Shown here one piece after another: positions 18,609 through 27,243 of a stretch of DNA of 64,000 nt (position 1 is the first letter of the stretch; each line of letters starts with the position of its first letter). The notes below the pieces were generated by a model. The model worked only from the letters and a program-made list of their open reading frames with translations, was not told the origin of the DNA and made no database searches. Where the stretch lies: assembly GCA_028285545.1 (NCBI GenBank), contig JANQPA010000018.1, forward strand, positions 124,001 through 188,000. Reading direction: 5' to 3'. The translations under genes were made by a program, and so were the position numbers. The stretch comes from Saprospiraceae bacterium (lineage in GTDB: Bacteria > Bacteroidota > Bacteroidia > Chitinophagales > Saprospiraceae).

Positions 18609-21503
18609 ATGGTGCTACATCAACAGTTAATGGGGTTAACTATTTTCCTCCTTCTTGCAAATTCTATGCAGGCACAGTTCAAACCGAACTTAGGTTCTCC
18701 ATTTATCCAGAACTTTTCCAAGCAGGAATACAATGCTGGCACTCAAAATTGGGCATCTGCACAGGATGAGAATGGCATAATTTATTTGGCTAATAATGAA
18801 GGATTATTGGCCTATGACGGGACTTCATGGGAGGTATTTCCTTTGCCAAATAAAACTATAGTAAGGTCATTAGGTATTCAAAATGACAAAATTTATGTAG
18901 GTGGGCAGGATGAAGTAGGCTTTTTCAAAAAAAATAGCATTGGATTATTAGAATATCACTCCATTAAACCAAAAATTCCATTGTCTAATAGAACCTTTAC
19001 TGATGTTTGGGGTATTATTCCAGATGATAAAGGGGCCTATTTCATTTCAGAATTCAGTTTATTCCATTTTTCTAATGATACTGTTAAAATGCATCCCAAT
19101 CGTGGTCAATTTTATTTTCTGGGTGCAGCAGACGAACTAATCATTTCTCAAAACAAGAAAGGGGAGGTATTTATCATTCAACAGGAATTTGAATTCGAAA
19201 CCATAGGCATACTCTCCTATCAAATTATTAGTGCCACAAAATTAGGGGATCAAATCATTTTTGGCACTGAAAAAGAGGGGCTTTTCTATTACCAACCAGG
19301 ATTAGGAATAAGCCCCTGGCCAAATCAGGTTGATGATTTTATCAAAACACACCGGCTAAACAGGATCGAAGTACTATACGATGGGTCAATAGCATTGGCT
19401 ACTGCTCTTAGTGGTTTATTAATTTTAAACTCCCAGGGTTATCCATTATACTGGATTGATAAGAAAGATGGCTTACAAAATAATATGGTGAGAAGTCTTT
19501 TTGAAGATAGAGATCACAACCTTTGGTTAGGTCTTGATAATGGAATAGATATGTTAGCTCTGGCAGATCCTATCTCCTTTCTTTTTCCAGATGGAGATTT
19601 GGAAGGTACCAGTTATGCCGTTAAAATTTTAGAAAATGAAATTTTTATAGGAACTTCAAATGGCTTGTATAAAGCACCCTGGCATGATTATTATAATCCA
19701 TTACAATCAAATTCCTTTTTTGAAAAAATACCAGGTACCGAAGGACAAGTATGGGGTTTAAATAATATTAATGGTGATCTTTTTCTTGGCCATAATGAAG
19801 GTTCCTTTATAGTAAATTCCAATTCAGTTGAAAAACTCGACATCAATACAGGATATTGGATTTTCTCAAATGAAGTACAAACAGATTCTTCAATTATTGC
19901 AGGTTCTTATTTGGGCCTTAGTCAATTCAAAAAAGATTCCAAAGGAAACTGGCAATATGAAGGGCATTATAATGGGTTTCAGGAATCCAGTCGTTTCCTG
20001 ATAAAATCCTCGTCGGGTGATTACTGGATTTCTCACCCCTATCGAGGTTTGTTTAAAATAAAAATTGATCCGCAATCAAAAAACATATATCCCAAATCTT
20101 ATGGTACGGATCAGGGCTTGCCTACGGAAACAGGAAATTTGGCCTACCAGGTCTGGGATGAAGTTCTTGTTTCAGGTGAAAAGGGAATATTTAAATATGA
20201 ACCTAGGCTTGATCAATTTCAACCCTATCTCCCACTCAATGATATTTTAGGGGCAGATGCTGTAATTAGAAGGATATTTAAGGATCAGAAACAAAATCTC
20301 TGGTACATTACTGATGATAAAGTAGGGTTTATAAATATTACAGATAGAGGTCTGAATAAAGAAGTAAGCAATTTTGAATTAAAAGGTATCCATGATATGA
20401 TGGTCGGAGGTTTTGAATTAATCTACCCTTTTGACTCAAGTAATGTTTTTTTAGGGGCAGAAAAAGGAATGATCCACATCAATCCAAAGAAATTATTTAA
20501 TCAAGAATTTCATTTCCAGACCATCCTAAATGAAATATTTGCCATTGGTGATACCGATAGCTTATTATTTCTTAATCAAATCAATCATAATAACCCAGAT
20601 AGCATTTTGATAAGATTTCCTAATAAGACCAATTCATTTCGGTTTAAATATTCCTCTACCAATTTCAGCCCTTTCAATAAATCACAGTACCAATACAAAT
20701 TAGAAGGATATGATCAGGGATGGTCTGGATGGACAAATACAGATATCCGTGAATATACCAACCTTCCTCCTGGGCAATATACATTTAAGGTAAAATCCGG
20801 AATACCAGATGTGTATACCAGCAATACGGCCCATTTCACCTTTTATATAAATCATCCCTGGTATGCCAATCCCTTTTCCTACAGCATTTATGGCTTACTA
20901 TTTATTGTCACTATTGCTGGTTTAGTTTGGATTCCAAAGCAAAAATTTGAAAAGGAGAAAGCCATCCTGGAAAGAGAAAAAGAGCAGGAAGTGGCAGAGC
21001 AGAAAGCCTATGCGCAGCAATCCAAAGAAGAGCTAATGGTTGTAAAAAATGAAAAACTCAATGCTGAAATTAACCATAAAAATAAAGAGCTGGCTTCCAC
21101 AACCATGCATCTTTTGCAGAAAAGTGAGTTGATTCAAAAACTAAAAACAGAATTAGACAGGATTACTTTATCCACCAAAGATCTTGATGCAAAAAAAGAA
21201 TTAAAACGCATCATGGGAATTTTAAGAGATGACACTCAACTAGATAATGAGTGGGAGCAGTTTTTCGTTCATTTTGATCAGGTCCATAGTGATTTTTTTA
21301 AACGTCTTCGAGGAAAGTTCCCCCAGCTTACTGCCAAAGATCAAAAAATGTGTGCCTACCTAAGGATGAATTTGTCCTCCAAGGAAATCGCACCACTCAT
21401 GAACATTTCTGTGCGTGGTGTCGAAATCAGTAGGTATCGATTGAGAAAGAAAATGGAATTGGACACCGAAATCCATTTAAATGAGTTTATGATGGAGTTT
21501 TAA
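18609..21503 (+). CDS. Membrane-spanning one-component PUL regulator (propeller, triple-Y, LuxR-type HTH)
   Basis: 964 residues from the ATG at 18609; a GTG two codons upstream (18603) is possible but overlaps a promoter-like box. A signal peptide (ends MQAQ) is followed by a periplasmic Reg_prop propeller (clear unit GLQNNMVRSLFED then HNLWLGLDNG at about 295-320), a Y_Y_Y domain (about 670-750), one membrane helix (about 758-778), a Lys/Glu coiled coil (about 780-860) and a C-terminal LuxR-like HTH (about 905-955, TAKDQKMCAYLRMNLSSKEI). It lacks kinase and receiver domains. It is paralogous to the protein at 6206 with the same order of domains and similar ends. Being divergent from susC, it most likely senses the glucan-derived ligand and controls that operon. 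Confidence 0.87.
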   Translation: MVLHQQLMGLTIFLLLANSMQAQFKPNLGSPFIQNFSKQEYNAGTQNWASAQDENGIIYLANNEGLLAYDGTSWEVFPLPNKTIVRSLGIQNDKIYVGGQDEVGFFKKNSIGLLEYHSIKPKIPLSNRTFTDVWGIIPDDKGAYFISEFSLFHFSNDTVKMHPNRGQFYFLGAADELIISQNKKGEVFIIQQEFEFETIGILSYQIISATKLGDQIIFGTEKEGLFYYQPGLGISPWPNQVDDFIKTHRLNRIEVLYDGSIALATALSGLLILNSQGYPLYWIDKKDGLQNNMVRSLFEDRDHNLWLGLDNGIDMLALADPISFLFPDGDLEGTSYAVKILENEIFIGTSNGLYKAPWHDYYNPLQSNSFFEKIPGTEGQVWGLNNINGDLFLGHNEGSFIVNSNSVEKLDINTGYWIFSNEVQTDSSIIAGSYLGLSQFKKDSKGNWQYEGHYNGFQESSRFLIKSSSGDYWISHPYRGLFKIKIDPQSKNIYPKSYGTDQGLPTETGNLAYQVWDEVLVSGEKGIFKYEPRLDQFQPYLPLNDILGADAVIRRIFKDQKQNLWYITDDKVGFINITDRGLNKEVSNFELKGIHDMMVGGFELIYPFDSSNVFLGAEKGMIHINPKKLFNQEFHFQTILNEIFAIGDTDSLLFLNQINHNNPDSILIRFPNKTNSFRFKYSSTNFSPFNKSQYQYKLEGYDQGWSGWTNTDIREYTNLPPGQYTFKVKSGIPDVYTSNTAHFTFYINHPWYANPFSYSIYGLLFIVTIAGLVWIPKQKFEKEKAILEREKEQEVAEQKAYAQQSKEELMVVKNEKLNAEINHKNKELASTTMHLLQKSELIQKLKTELDRITLSTKDLDAKKELKRIMGILRDDTQLDNEWEQFFVHFDQVHSDFFKRLRGKFPQLTAKDQKMCAYLRMNLSSKEIAPLMNISVRGVEISRYRLRKKMELDTEIHLNEFMMEF

Positions 21504-21522
21504 AATAAAAAAAAAGCACAAA

Positions 21523-22131
21523 ATGAACAAAGTCACACTAATCACAGTTTTCTTCAATCTATTTTTCTTTTTAAACCTCCAGGCCCAAATTCCAGAAGTG
21601 GCCGAAGATATTTCTCCCCTCCTTATCGGAGAAAGTATCCCCAATTTAAATCTGGAAAATACGGAGGGTGAAAGTGTCTCTTTCTATAGTCAAATTAAAG
21701 AAAAAAATACGGTTTTGGTTTTTTATCGTGGTGGTTGGTGTCCCTATTGTAATCAGCATTTGGCTGAATTGGGAGAGATTGAAAAAGAAATTTTGGACCT
21801 GGGTTATAAAATCCTGGCCATCAGTCCCGATGCTGTTACCGGATTAGAAGCCACAGGTGCAAAAAATGAAATTAAATATCAATTGCTATCTGATGCAGAT
21901 GGTGAGTTTTCAAAAGCCATTGGTATCGCCTTTAAAGCACCAGAGCGTTATGAAAAAAGACTTTTTAGGGTTTCTGATGGAAAAAATAATGGTTTTCTGC
22001 CTGTACCTTCAGTTTTTGTCCTAAACACAAGTGGAGAAATTCTTTTTGAATATGTCAATCCTAATTACAAAAAGAGGATGAGTGGGAATATGTTGTTATC
22101 TGTTCTGGAGGTATTGAAGGAGGAGAATTGA
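21523..22131 (+). CDS. Secreted peroxiredoxin-like (AhpC/TSA family) thiol protein
   Basis: 202 residues, signal peptide 1-22 (ends LQAQ). A thioredoxin-fold AhpC/TSA domain follows, with YRGGWCPYCNQHL carrying a CxxC pair (C73, C76), ILAISPD and a downstream PSVFVLNTSGEILF. The WCPYC form belongs to the group annotated 'peroxiredoxin-like / redoxin domain', acting on peroxides or disulfides in the periplasm. The start is 19 bp after the regulator stop, so the two probably share a transcript. A role in the PUL is not evident and read-through is the simpler explanation. Confidence 0.85.
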   Translation: MNKVTLITVFFNLFFFLNLQAQIPEVAEDISPLLIGESIPNLNLENTEGESVSFYSQIKEKNTVLVFYRGGWCPYCNQHLAELGEIEKEILDLGYKILAISPDAVTGLEATGAKNEIKYQLLSDADGEFSKAIGIAFKAPERYEKRLFRVSDGKNNGFLPVPSVFVLNTSGEILFEYVNPNYKKRMSGNMLLSVLEVLKEEN

Positions 22132-22138
22132 GTTGAAG

Positions 22139-22178
22139 TGTTCATGTGTTCATGTGTTCATGTGTTCATGTGTTCATG
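22139..22178. repeat. (TGTTCATG)5 octamer tandem repeat
   Basis: Five perfect copies of an 8-bp unit begin 7 bp after the peroxiredoxin-like stop codon. The reverse complement is close to the CTTGAACA unit repeated at 26025-26049. Confidence 0.95.
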
Positions 22179-22217
22179 TTAAGAATAGTTTTATTGAAAG
22201 TATAGTTGCTTATTTCT

Positions 22218-22277
22218 GCACGCAGATATCGCTAATTCAGCAGATATGCAATTGCGAAATTAGCGATATCTGCGTGC
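22218..22277. repeat. Perfect 20-bp inverted repeat with 20-nt loop
   Basis: Arms 22218-22237 and 22258-22277 are perfect reverse complements. The loop repeats the GCAGATAT core of the left arm and contains the palindrome GCAATTGC. It lies in the 307-bp gap between the peroxiredoxin-like and T9SS-cargo genes and looks like a REP/MITE-type palindromic unit. No T-run follows, so a plain terminator is less likely. Confidence 0.8.
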
Positions 22278-22438
22278 CCAAATAGGCTCTAATTATTAGT
22301 ACTACCTGTATTCTTAGGTAAACTAAACCATAGATTCTAATCTAGAACTAAAGAAACCTGTTACAATTAAATTTATATTACTTGCTTATCCAGCCCAACC
22401 CTTATTCCTATGCATACTGTCTTAACAAAATAAAAGCA

Positions 22439-23200
22439 ATGCATAAACCTATACTTTTTTTACTCTTCTTGGTACTGATTGGGCATTCAAGGGTCAATGC
22501 ATGCTCTTGTATATACATCGAGACCTTCTGCGAAACACTTGGCTTTTCCGATACAATTTACCATGATCTTATCATTCTAGGAACGGTCGTTGAAAAGAAC
22601 AGCAATGGCATGGAAGTTCTGATTGCAGAGCGCCTTTATGGAACAGAAGATAATTTATCCATTTTTATTGTAAAGGGCAATGGAGGAGATTGCGGTGAGA
22701 ATACTGACAATTTTCGAAAGGGACAGACCCTAATTCTTGCTCTGCATGAAGCCCACAACCGAGGACGCGAAAACCATCAAGATTACTTTCTTTCTATATG
22801 TGGAATCAATTATTTAGAAGTAGATAGAGGTATTGTAAAAGGTCTCATAGCCCCTGGGGTAGGTTCTATCTCCTATAAAGATTTCAAACGAATAAGCACC
22901 TGTTCAACTTTTAAATTTTTTGACCCGGAAGTGATTTTCAATCCGGAAATAAAGGTATATCCTAATCCGGCCAAAGATGAAATATTTATAGAAGTCGATG
23001 AAGCCATTAATTCCTTTAATTTCACCCTAAATGATATACAGGGAAGGATAGTGTTAGAAGGTATTCGTAAGGAAATTGAAGCCGATTCCCAAATTACCAT
23101 AGATTTGCCAGTCGACCAATTAAGCAATGGTCTTTATTTTTTAAGGATATCCAGTGATATGGGAAGTAATACTGTGAAGGTGATGATTATGGGGTATTAG
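22439..23200 (+). CDS. Small secreted T9SS cargo protein, NTR/TIMP-like N-terminus
   Basis: I choose the ATG at 22439 (253 residues) over the upstream ATG at 22382 because a signal peptide starts directly there (MHKPILFLLFLVLIG, ending VNACSC). The mature N-terminus has a CSC motif and further cysteines (ETFCETL, GGDCGEN, SICGIN, RISTCS), a pattern reminiscent of netrin/TIMP-like domains, with core segments such as IILGTVVEK. A type A T9SS sorting domain covers about residues 175-253 (VYPNPAKDEIFIEV through GLYFLRISS). It should be exported by T9SS; its function is unknown. The stop codon lies inside an octamer repeat. Confidence 0.8.
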   Translation: MHKPILFLLFLVLIGHSRVNACSCIYIETFCETLGFSDTIYHDLIILGTVVEKNSNGMEVLIAERLYGTEDNLSIFIVKGNGGDCGENTDNFRKGQTLILALHEAHNRGRENHQDYFLSICGINYLEVDRGIVKGLIAPGVGSISYKDFKRISTCSTFKFFDPEVIFNPEIKVYPNPAKDEIFIEVDEAINSFNFTLNDIQGRIVLEGIRKEIEADSQITIDLPVDQLSNGLYFLRISSDMGSNTVKVMIMGY

Positions 23201-23239
23201 GGTATTAGGGTATTGGGGTATTGGGGTATTGGGGTATTG
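23192..23239. repeat. (GGGTATTR)6 octamer tandem repeat overlapping a stop codon
   Basis: Six 8-bp units (two GGGTATTA, then four GGGTATTG) begin with the last Gly-Tyr-stop codons of the T9SS-cargo gene and continue past it. Because 8 is not a multiple of 3, the TAG recurs in every frame within the array. Confidence 0.95.
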
Positions 23240-23256
23240 GAAAATATATATAATCA

Positions 23257-23275
23257 TGCCGGCCAGTAGCCGGCA
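23257..23275. terminator. GC-rich hairpin downstream of icd
   Basis: A 7-bp perfect GC-rich stem with 5-nt loop (TGCCGGC...GCCGGCA) lies 12 bp beyond the icd stop on the minus strand and after the plus-strand T9SS-cargo gene. It is a candidate bidirectional terminator, without a good T-run. Confidence 0.4.
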
Positions 23276-23287
23276 CGATTGTTAATA

Positions 23288-24553
23288 TTACATATTTTTA
23301 ATGATCTCTGTACCAAATTCTGAGCACTTTAATAAAGTAGCTCCATCCATTAATCGGTGAAAATCATAAGTTACTCTCTTGCTGCCAATAGCTCCTTCAA
23401 TTCCTTTAACGACTAGATCAGCAGCTTCTTTCCATCCCATATAACGAAGCATCATTTCACCGGAAAGAATTACGGAGCTTGGATTTACTTTATCAAGGCC
23501 TGTATATTTAGGAGCGGTTCCATGAGTAGCTTCAAAGATGGCACGACCTGTCTCATAATTAATGTTGGCACCAGGAGCAATTCCAATACCCCCAACATTA
23601 GCTGCCAGGGCATCAGAAACATAATCTCCATTCAAGTTCAAAGTAGCGATAACGGAATATTCAGCTGGGCGAGTCAATATTTGCTGCAAGAATGCATCTG
23701 CAATAGCATCTTTAATTAAAAGAGCCCCCCCATCTAATGCTGCTTTTTGAGCGGCATTTGCTGCGTCTTTTCCTTCTGCATCTGCTATGCGATCATACTG
23801 AGCCCAAGTAAATACCTTATCTCCATATTCACGCTCTGCTAGTTCATAGCCCCACTGCTTAAATTTACCTTCAGTAAATTTCATGATATTGCCCTTATGA
23901 ACTAAGGTAACTGAGGATAAATTATTTTCAAGAGCATATTCAATAGATGAACGCACTAAACGTTCGGTTCCTTCTACAGATACGGGCTTCACGCCTAAAG
24001 AAACAGTGTCAGGAAAACGAATTTGGGTAACGCCCATTTCATCAATAAGGAATTTTTTCAATTTTTCAAGCTCATCTGTACCATTCAGATACTCTATTCC
24101 TGCGTATATGTCCTCGGTATTTTCTCTGAAAATGACCATATCAACTAGTTCAGGCTTCTTAACAGGTGAAGGAACACCATTGAAATAACGGACAGGTCGA
24201 ACACAAGCATACAAATCAAGTTTTTGACGCAAAGCCACATTTAGGGAACGTATTCCTCCGCCCACAGGGGTGGTCAATGGTCCCTTAATAGCAATAAGAT
24301 ATTCTTTTATTGATTCTAGTGTTTCACCAGGCAACCACTCCCCTGTCTGATCAAATGCTTTTTGTCCACACAAAACTTCTTTCCAATGAATTTTTTTGCT
24401 TCCGCCATATGCTTTTTCTACTGCAGCATCAAAGACTCTTACCGATGCAGCCCAAATATCTGGTCCAATTCCATCACCCTCAATAAAGGGAATGATGGGA
24501 TCATTTGGAACTTGTAATTTTCCATTTTCAATGGTTACTTTTGATCCACTCAT
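23288..24553 (-). CDS. icd: NADP-dependent isocitrate dehydrogenase
   Basis: 421 residues, the usual length of the bacterial dimeric enzyme. It oxidatively decarboxylates isocitrate to 2-oxoglutarate in the TCA cycle. Visible hallmarks are [14 protein letters not shown] near the N-terminus, the substrate loop [13 protein letters not shown] with S103 at the position equivalent to the regulatory serine phosphorylated in E. coli, [14 protein letters not shown], and [19 protein letters not shown] in the cofactor region. It is cytoplasmic, monocistronic, and divergent from ruvB across 262 bp. Confidence 0.97.
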   Translation of the reverse strand: MSGSKVTIENGKLQVPNDPIIPFIEGDGIGPDIWAASVRVFDAAVEKAYGGSKKIHWKEVLCGQKAFDQTGEWLPGETLESIKEYLIAIKGPLTTPVGGGIRSLNVALRQKLDLYACVRPVRYFNGVPSPVKKPELVDMVIFRENTEDIYAGIEYLNGTDELEKLKKFLIDEMGVTQIRFPDTVSLGVKPVSVEGTERLVRSSIEYALENNLSSVTLVHKGNIMKFTEGKFKQWGYELAEREYGDKVFTWAQYDRIADAEGKDAANAAQKAALDGGALLIKDAIADAFLQQILTRPAEYSVIATLNLNGDYVSDALAANVGGIGIAPGANINYETGRAIFEATHGTAPKYTGLDKVNPSSVILSGEMMLRYMGWKEAADLVVKGIEGAIGSKRVTYDFHRLMDGATLLKCSEFGTEIIKNM

Positions 24554-24815
24554 TTGTTATATTGTTTTTTATTTTTTTAAAAAAATGGGTAGGAAAGGTG
24601 ATCAGAAAAAAGAGGAATTTTCAATTTGCTTTCTGATTTTTTCCCTCAAAAAATATATGGTTTTAAAAGTCCGACAAATGTAGTAATTTATTTATGGATT
24701 TGCTTAACTACTAAGCTATTATCCCTGTTTCCAGGCAGGTTTTTTTTGCAAAAACAAAGATCTTTTTAGTATAATTAAAAAAAACGACCGATTATAGCGT
24801 CGTAAACCATAAACT

Positions 24816-25856
24816 ATGAATCAAAATCCAAATTTGGATCCTAGAAAAGTTCAGTTGAGTCAGCAGGAACAGGAAGTTGAAAAAACATTGCGCCCCCAGG
24901 CAATGTCTGAGTTTTTTGGTCAACCCAAAATTGTGGAAAACCTAATGGTATTCATTCAGGCTGCCAAACAAAGAGAGGAATCTTTAGACCATGTTCTTTT
25001 ACATGGCCCTCCCGGCCTTGGCAAAACCACCCTTTCCCACATTATTTCCAACGAATTAGGGGCCGAATTAAAAATGACTTCGGGCCCTGTACTCGAAAAA
25101 CCTGGAGATCTAGCAGGGCTGCTAACCAACCTGGAAGAGGGAGATGTTCTTTTTATTGATGAAATCCACCGTCTGAACACAGTAGTTGAAGAATATTTGT
25201 ATTCTGCCATGGAGGATTACAGAATTGATATTATGATTGATTCCGGGCCCAATGCCAGGAGTATTCAAATTACCCTAAATCCCTTTACTTTGATTGGAGC
25301 AACTACCAGAATGGGATTATTGACTGCACCTATGCGTGCACGATTTGGGATTAATTGCCACCTGGATTATTATAATGCCCAAGTCCTGGAAAGAATCATC
25401 AAACGCTCAGCAGGGATTTTACAAGTTCCCATTACAGATCAGGGTGCTATTGAAATCGCCCGACGTAGCCGAGGTACCCCCAGGATCGCCAACGCCTTAC
25501 TTCGAAGAGTAAGAGATTTTGCCCAAATTAAAGGAAATGGTACCATTGATGAGGAGATTGCAAAAATCGGTTTAACTGCCTTAAACGTAGATGGATACGG
25601 TTTGGACGAAATGGACAACAAAATCTTATCCTCTATCATTCATAAATTTAAAGGTGGACCTGTTGGAATAACAACTATTGCGACGGCAGTGGGTGAAGAG
25701 GCCGGAACGATTGAAGAAGTTCATGAACCCTTCTTAATAATGGAGGGATTCCTACAGCGTACTCCGAGAGGAAGAGAAGCTACCTCTAAAGCTTATCAGC
25801 ACCTTGGTATTATGCCTCCAGGCCAGGCAGGAACTTTGTTTGAAATTAATGAATAA
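24816..25856 (+). CDS. ruvB: Holliday junction branch migration ATPase RuvB
   Basis: 346 residues, full length. RuvB is the hexameric AAA+ motor that, with RuvA, drives branch migration of Holliday junctions. Walker A is GPPGLGKTT (about 65-73), Walker B is FIDEIHRLN (about 115-123), and sensor 1/arginine-finger region is [19 protein letters not shown]. The C-terminal winged-helix RuvB domain (about 260-340) includes [16 protein letters not shown] and RTPRGREAT. The start is the ATG in the usual place before the conserved [11 protein letters not shown] segment. No ruvA or ruvC is adjacent. Confidence 0.98.
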   Translation: MNQNPNLDPRKVQLSQQEQEVEKTLRPQAMSEFFGQPKIVENLMVFIQAAKQREESLDHVLLHGPPGLGKTTLSHIISNELGAELKMTSGPVLEKPGDLAGLLTNLEEGDVLFIDEIHRLNTVVEEYLYSAMEDYRIDIMIDSGPNARSIQITLNPFTLIGATTRMGLLTAPMRARFGINCHLDYYNAQVLERIIKRSAGILQVPITDQGAIEIARRSRGTPRIANALLRRVRDFAQIKGNGTIDEEIAKIGLTALNVDGYGLDEMDNKILSSIIHKFKGGPVGITTIATAVGEEAGTIEEVHEPFLIMEGFLQRTPRGREATSKAYQHLGIMPPGQAGTLFEINE

Positions 25857-26008
25857 CAGATATGAGAATTTGCAAATTAGTAAATGTGCAAATAACTCGT
25901 TGCTATAATTTTGTGATTCTATGATTTTTTGATGAGTAAATAGGCATATTCGGAATTTACTTCTCTGGTCATAGTCATTCTCCTATATGTAGACAACCTG
26001 AACATCTA

Positions 26009-26049
26009 CCTGTCGGTAGACAGGCTTGAACACTTGAACACTTGAACAC
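26009..26049. repeat. Small palindrome plus (CTTGAACA)3 octamer repeat
   Basis: A 6-bp-stem palindrome (CCTGTC, GGTA, GACAGG) at 26009-26024 is followed directly by three 8-bp units (CTTGAACA) at 26025-26048. They lie in the 225-bp gap between ruvB and the VWA gene, about 35 bp before the VWA start. Confidence 0.9.
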
Positions 26050-26081
26050 AAATTAACAGATTAGTATTAATTCACTGACAT

Positions 26082-27203
26082 ATGAAAAAGATAAAACTAA
26101 GCCTGTTGATCCTTTTTTTGATCTATTCTATTCATGGAATTAGTCAAGTAGAAAGTCTTGAAAAATCATCATTGACCTATAAAATTCAGGTTGCCTTGCT
26201 TATCGATATTAGTGGGAGTATGGATGGACTGATATCACAGACCCAGGGGCAATTGTGGAAAATGGCCAATTATTTATCTCAGCTAGAAAAAAATGGCAAA
26301 ATACCCATTGTAGAATTAGCACTGATCTCCTATGGTGGCCTAGAGTTTGAAAAGCAAACTGCCATTAACCTGGAATCCCCTTTAGTATCTGATTTAGATC
26401 GATTGGCAGAGCGATTATTTCAATTATCTGCTCGCGGAAGTCAGGAACATTGTGCAGAAGCCCTGCAATTGGCAGCGGATAGTCTTGATTGGTCTGAAAA
26501 TGAAGAAGACATGAAAGTTATCATTATTGCTGGTAATGAAGCCTTTGACCAAGGAAATCTTTCTATTGAAGAAGTATGTAATGTCTTAGAAAAGAAAAAC
26601 ATCTTGCTAAATACCATTTTTTGTGGAAGCTACAAATCTGGTGTAGAATTGCATTGGCAAAAAGCTGCCTTACTGACAGGAGGATTATACGCCAACATCA
26701 ACCAACACCTTGCCAATGAGCAAATGGATACCCCCTTTGACTCTAAAATTGCACAATTATACCATCAATTTAAAGCCACCCTCATACCCTATGGTCAGGA
26801 AACCGAAGAAAGAACCAGAAGAATGGAATATCAAGATCAGTCTGTAAAAAAAATGGGGAATATTTTTTACAGGGATAGAGTAATGTTTTTAATTAACAAT
26901 CCTTCCGATCCCAACAACCCCGATTTGATAGAATTGTTTGAAGAAAATCCAGATACATTAAATAAAGTTCAACCCCAACTTCTCCCCTCTTTTTATCAAA
27001 AAATGAGTCTGGAAAACTTGCGGAAAACCATTATTCAAAACCAATATAAAAGAGGAGTTTTAAAGCAAGCTATAGAATTGTACAATTCCAAAATTGACGA
27101 TTACCTGAAAGTAAGTCTTGGGGCCGGATTTAATGAAAATAGCCTGGAGACCGTTTTGCTACAGATTCTAAGAGAGCAGGCACAAATCAATAGTTTTTTT
27201 TAG
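26082..27203 (+). CDS. Secreted von Willebrand factor A domain protein
   Basis: 373 residues with a signal peptide (1-22, ends GISQ). A VWA domain spans about 33-220 with an intact MIDAS motif DISGS (D42, S44, S46) and a downstream GSQEHCAEALQLA that supplies the T/E position region. The C-terminal part (about 225-373) is helical, charged and unassigned. Such extracytoplasmic VWA proteins usually bind a metal-coordinated protein partner; the partner is not evident here. It is convergent with the S41 protease, and its stop codon is part of a strong hairpin. Confidence 0.85.
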   Translation: MKKIKLSLLILFLIYSIHGISQVESLEKSSLTYKIQVALLIDISGSMDGLISQTQGQLWKMANYLSQLEKNGKIPIVELALISYGGLEFEKQTAINLESPLVSDLDRLAERLFQLSARGSQEHCAEALQLAADSLDWSENEEDMKVIIIAGNEAFDQGNLSIEEVCNVLEKKNILLNTIFCGSYKSGVELHWQKAALLTGGLYANINQHLANEQMDTPFDSKIAQLYHQFKATLIPYGQETEERTRRMEYQDQSVKKMGNIFYRDRVMFLINNPSDPNNPDLIELFEENPDTLNKVQPQLLPSFYQKMSLENLRKTIIQNQYKRGVLKQAIELYNSKIDDYLKVSLGAGFNENSLETVLLQILREQAQINSFF

Positions 27204-27238
27204 AGTACAAAGGCTTTGGAATCAGCCTTTGTACTCTA
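27201..27238. terminator. Bidirectional hairpin between VWA and S41 protease genes
   Basis: A perfect 15-bp stem (27201-27215 with 27224-27238) and 8-nt loop lies between convergent genes. The VWA stop codon TAG is the first three bases of the left arm, and the protease stop is 6 bp from the right arm. Confidence 0.7.
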
Positions 27239-27243
27239 GAATT

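Noticed and set aside
22139..23239. Short repeats considered as a CRISPR array
   Set aside because: The units are 8 bp with no spacers and no cas genes nearby.
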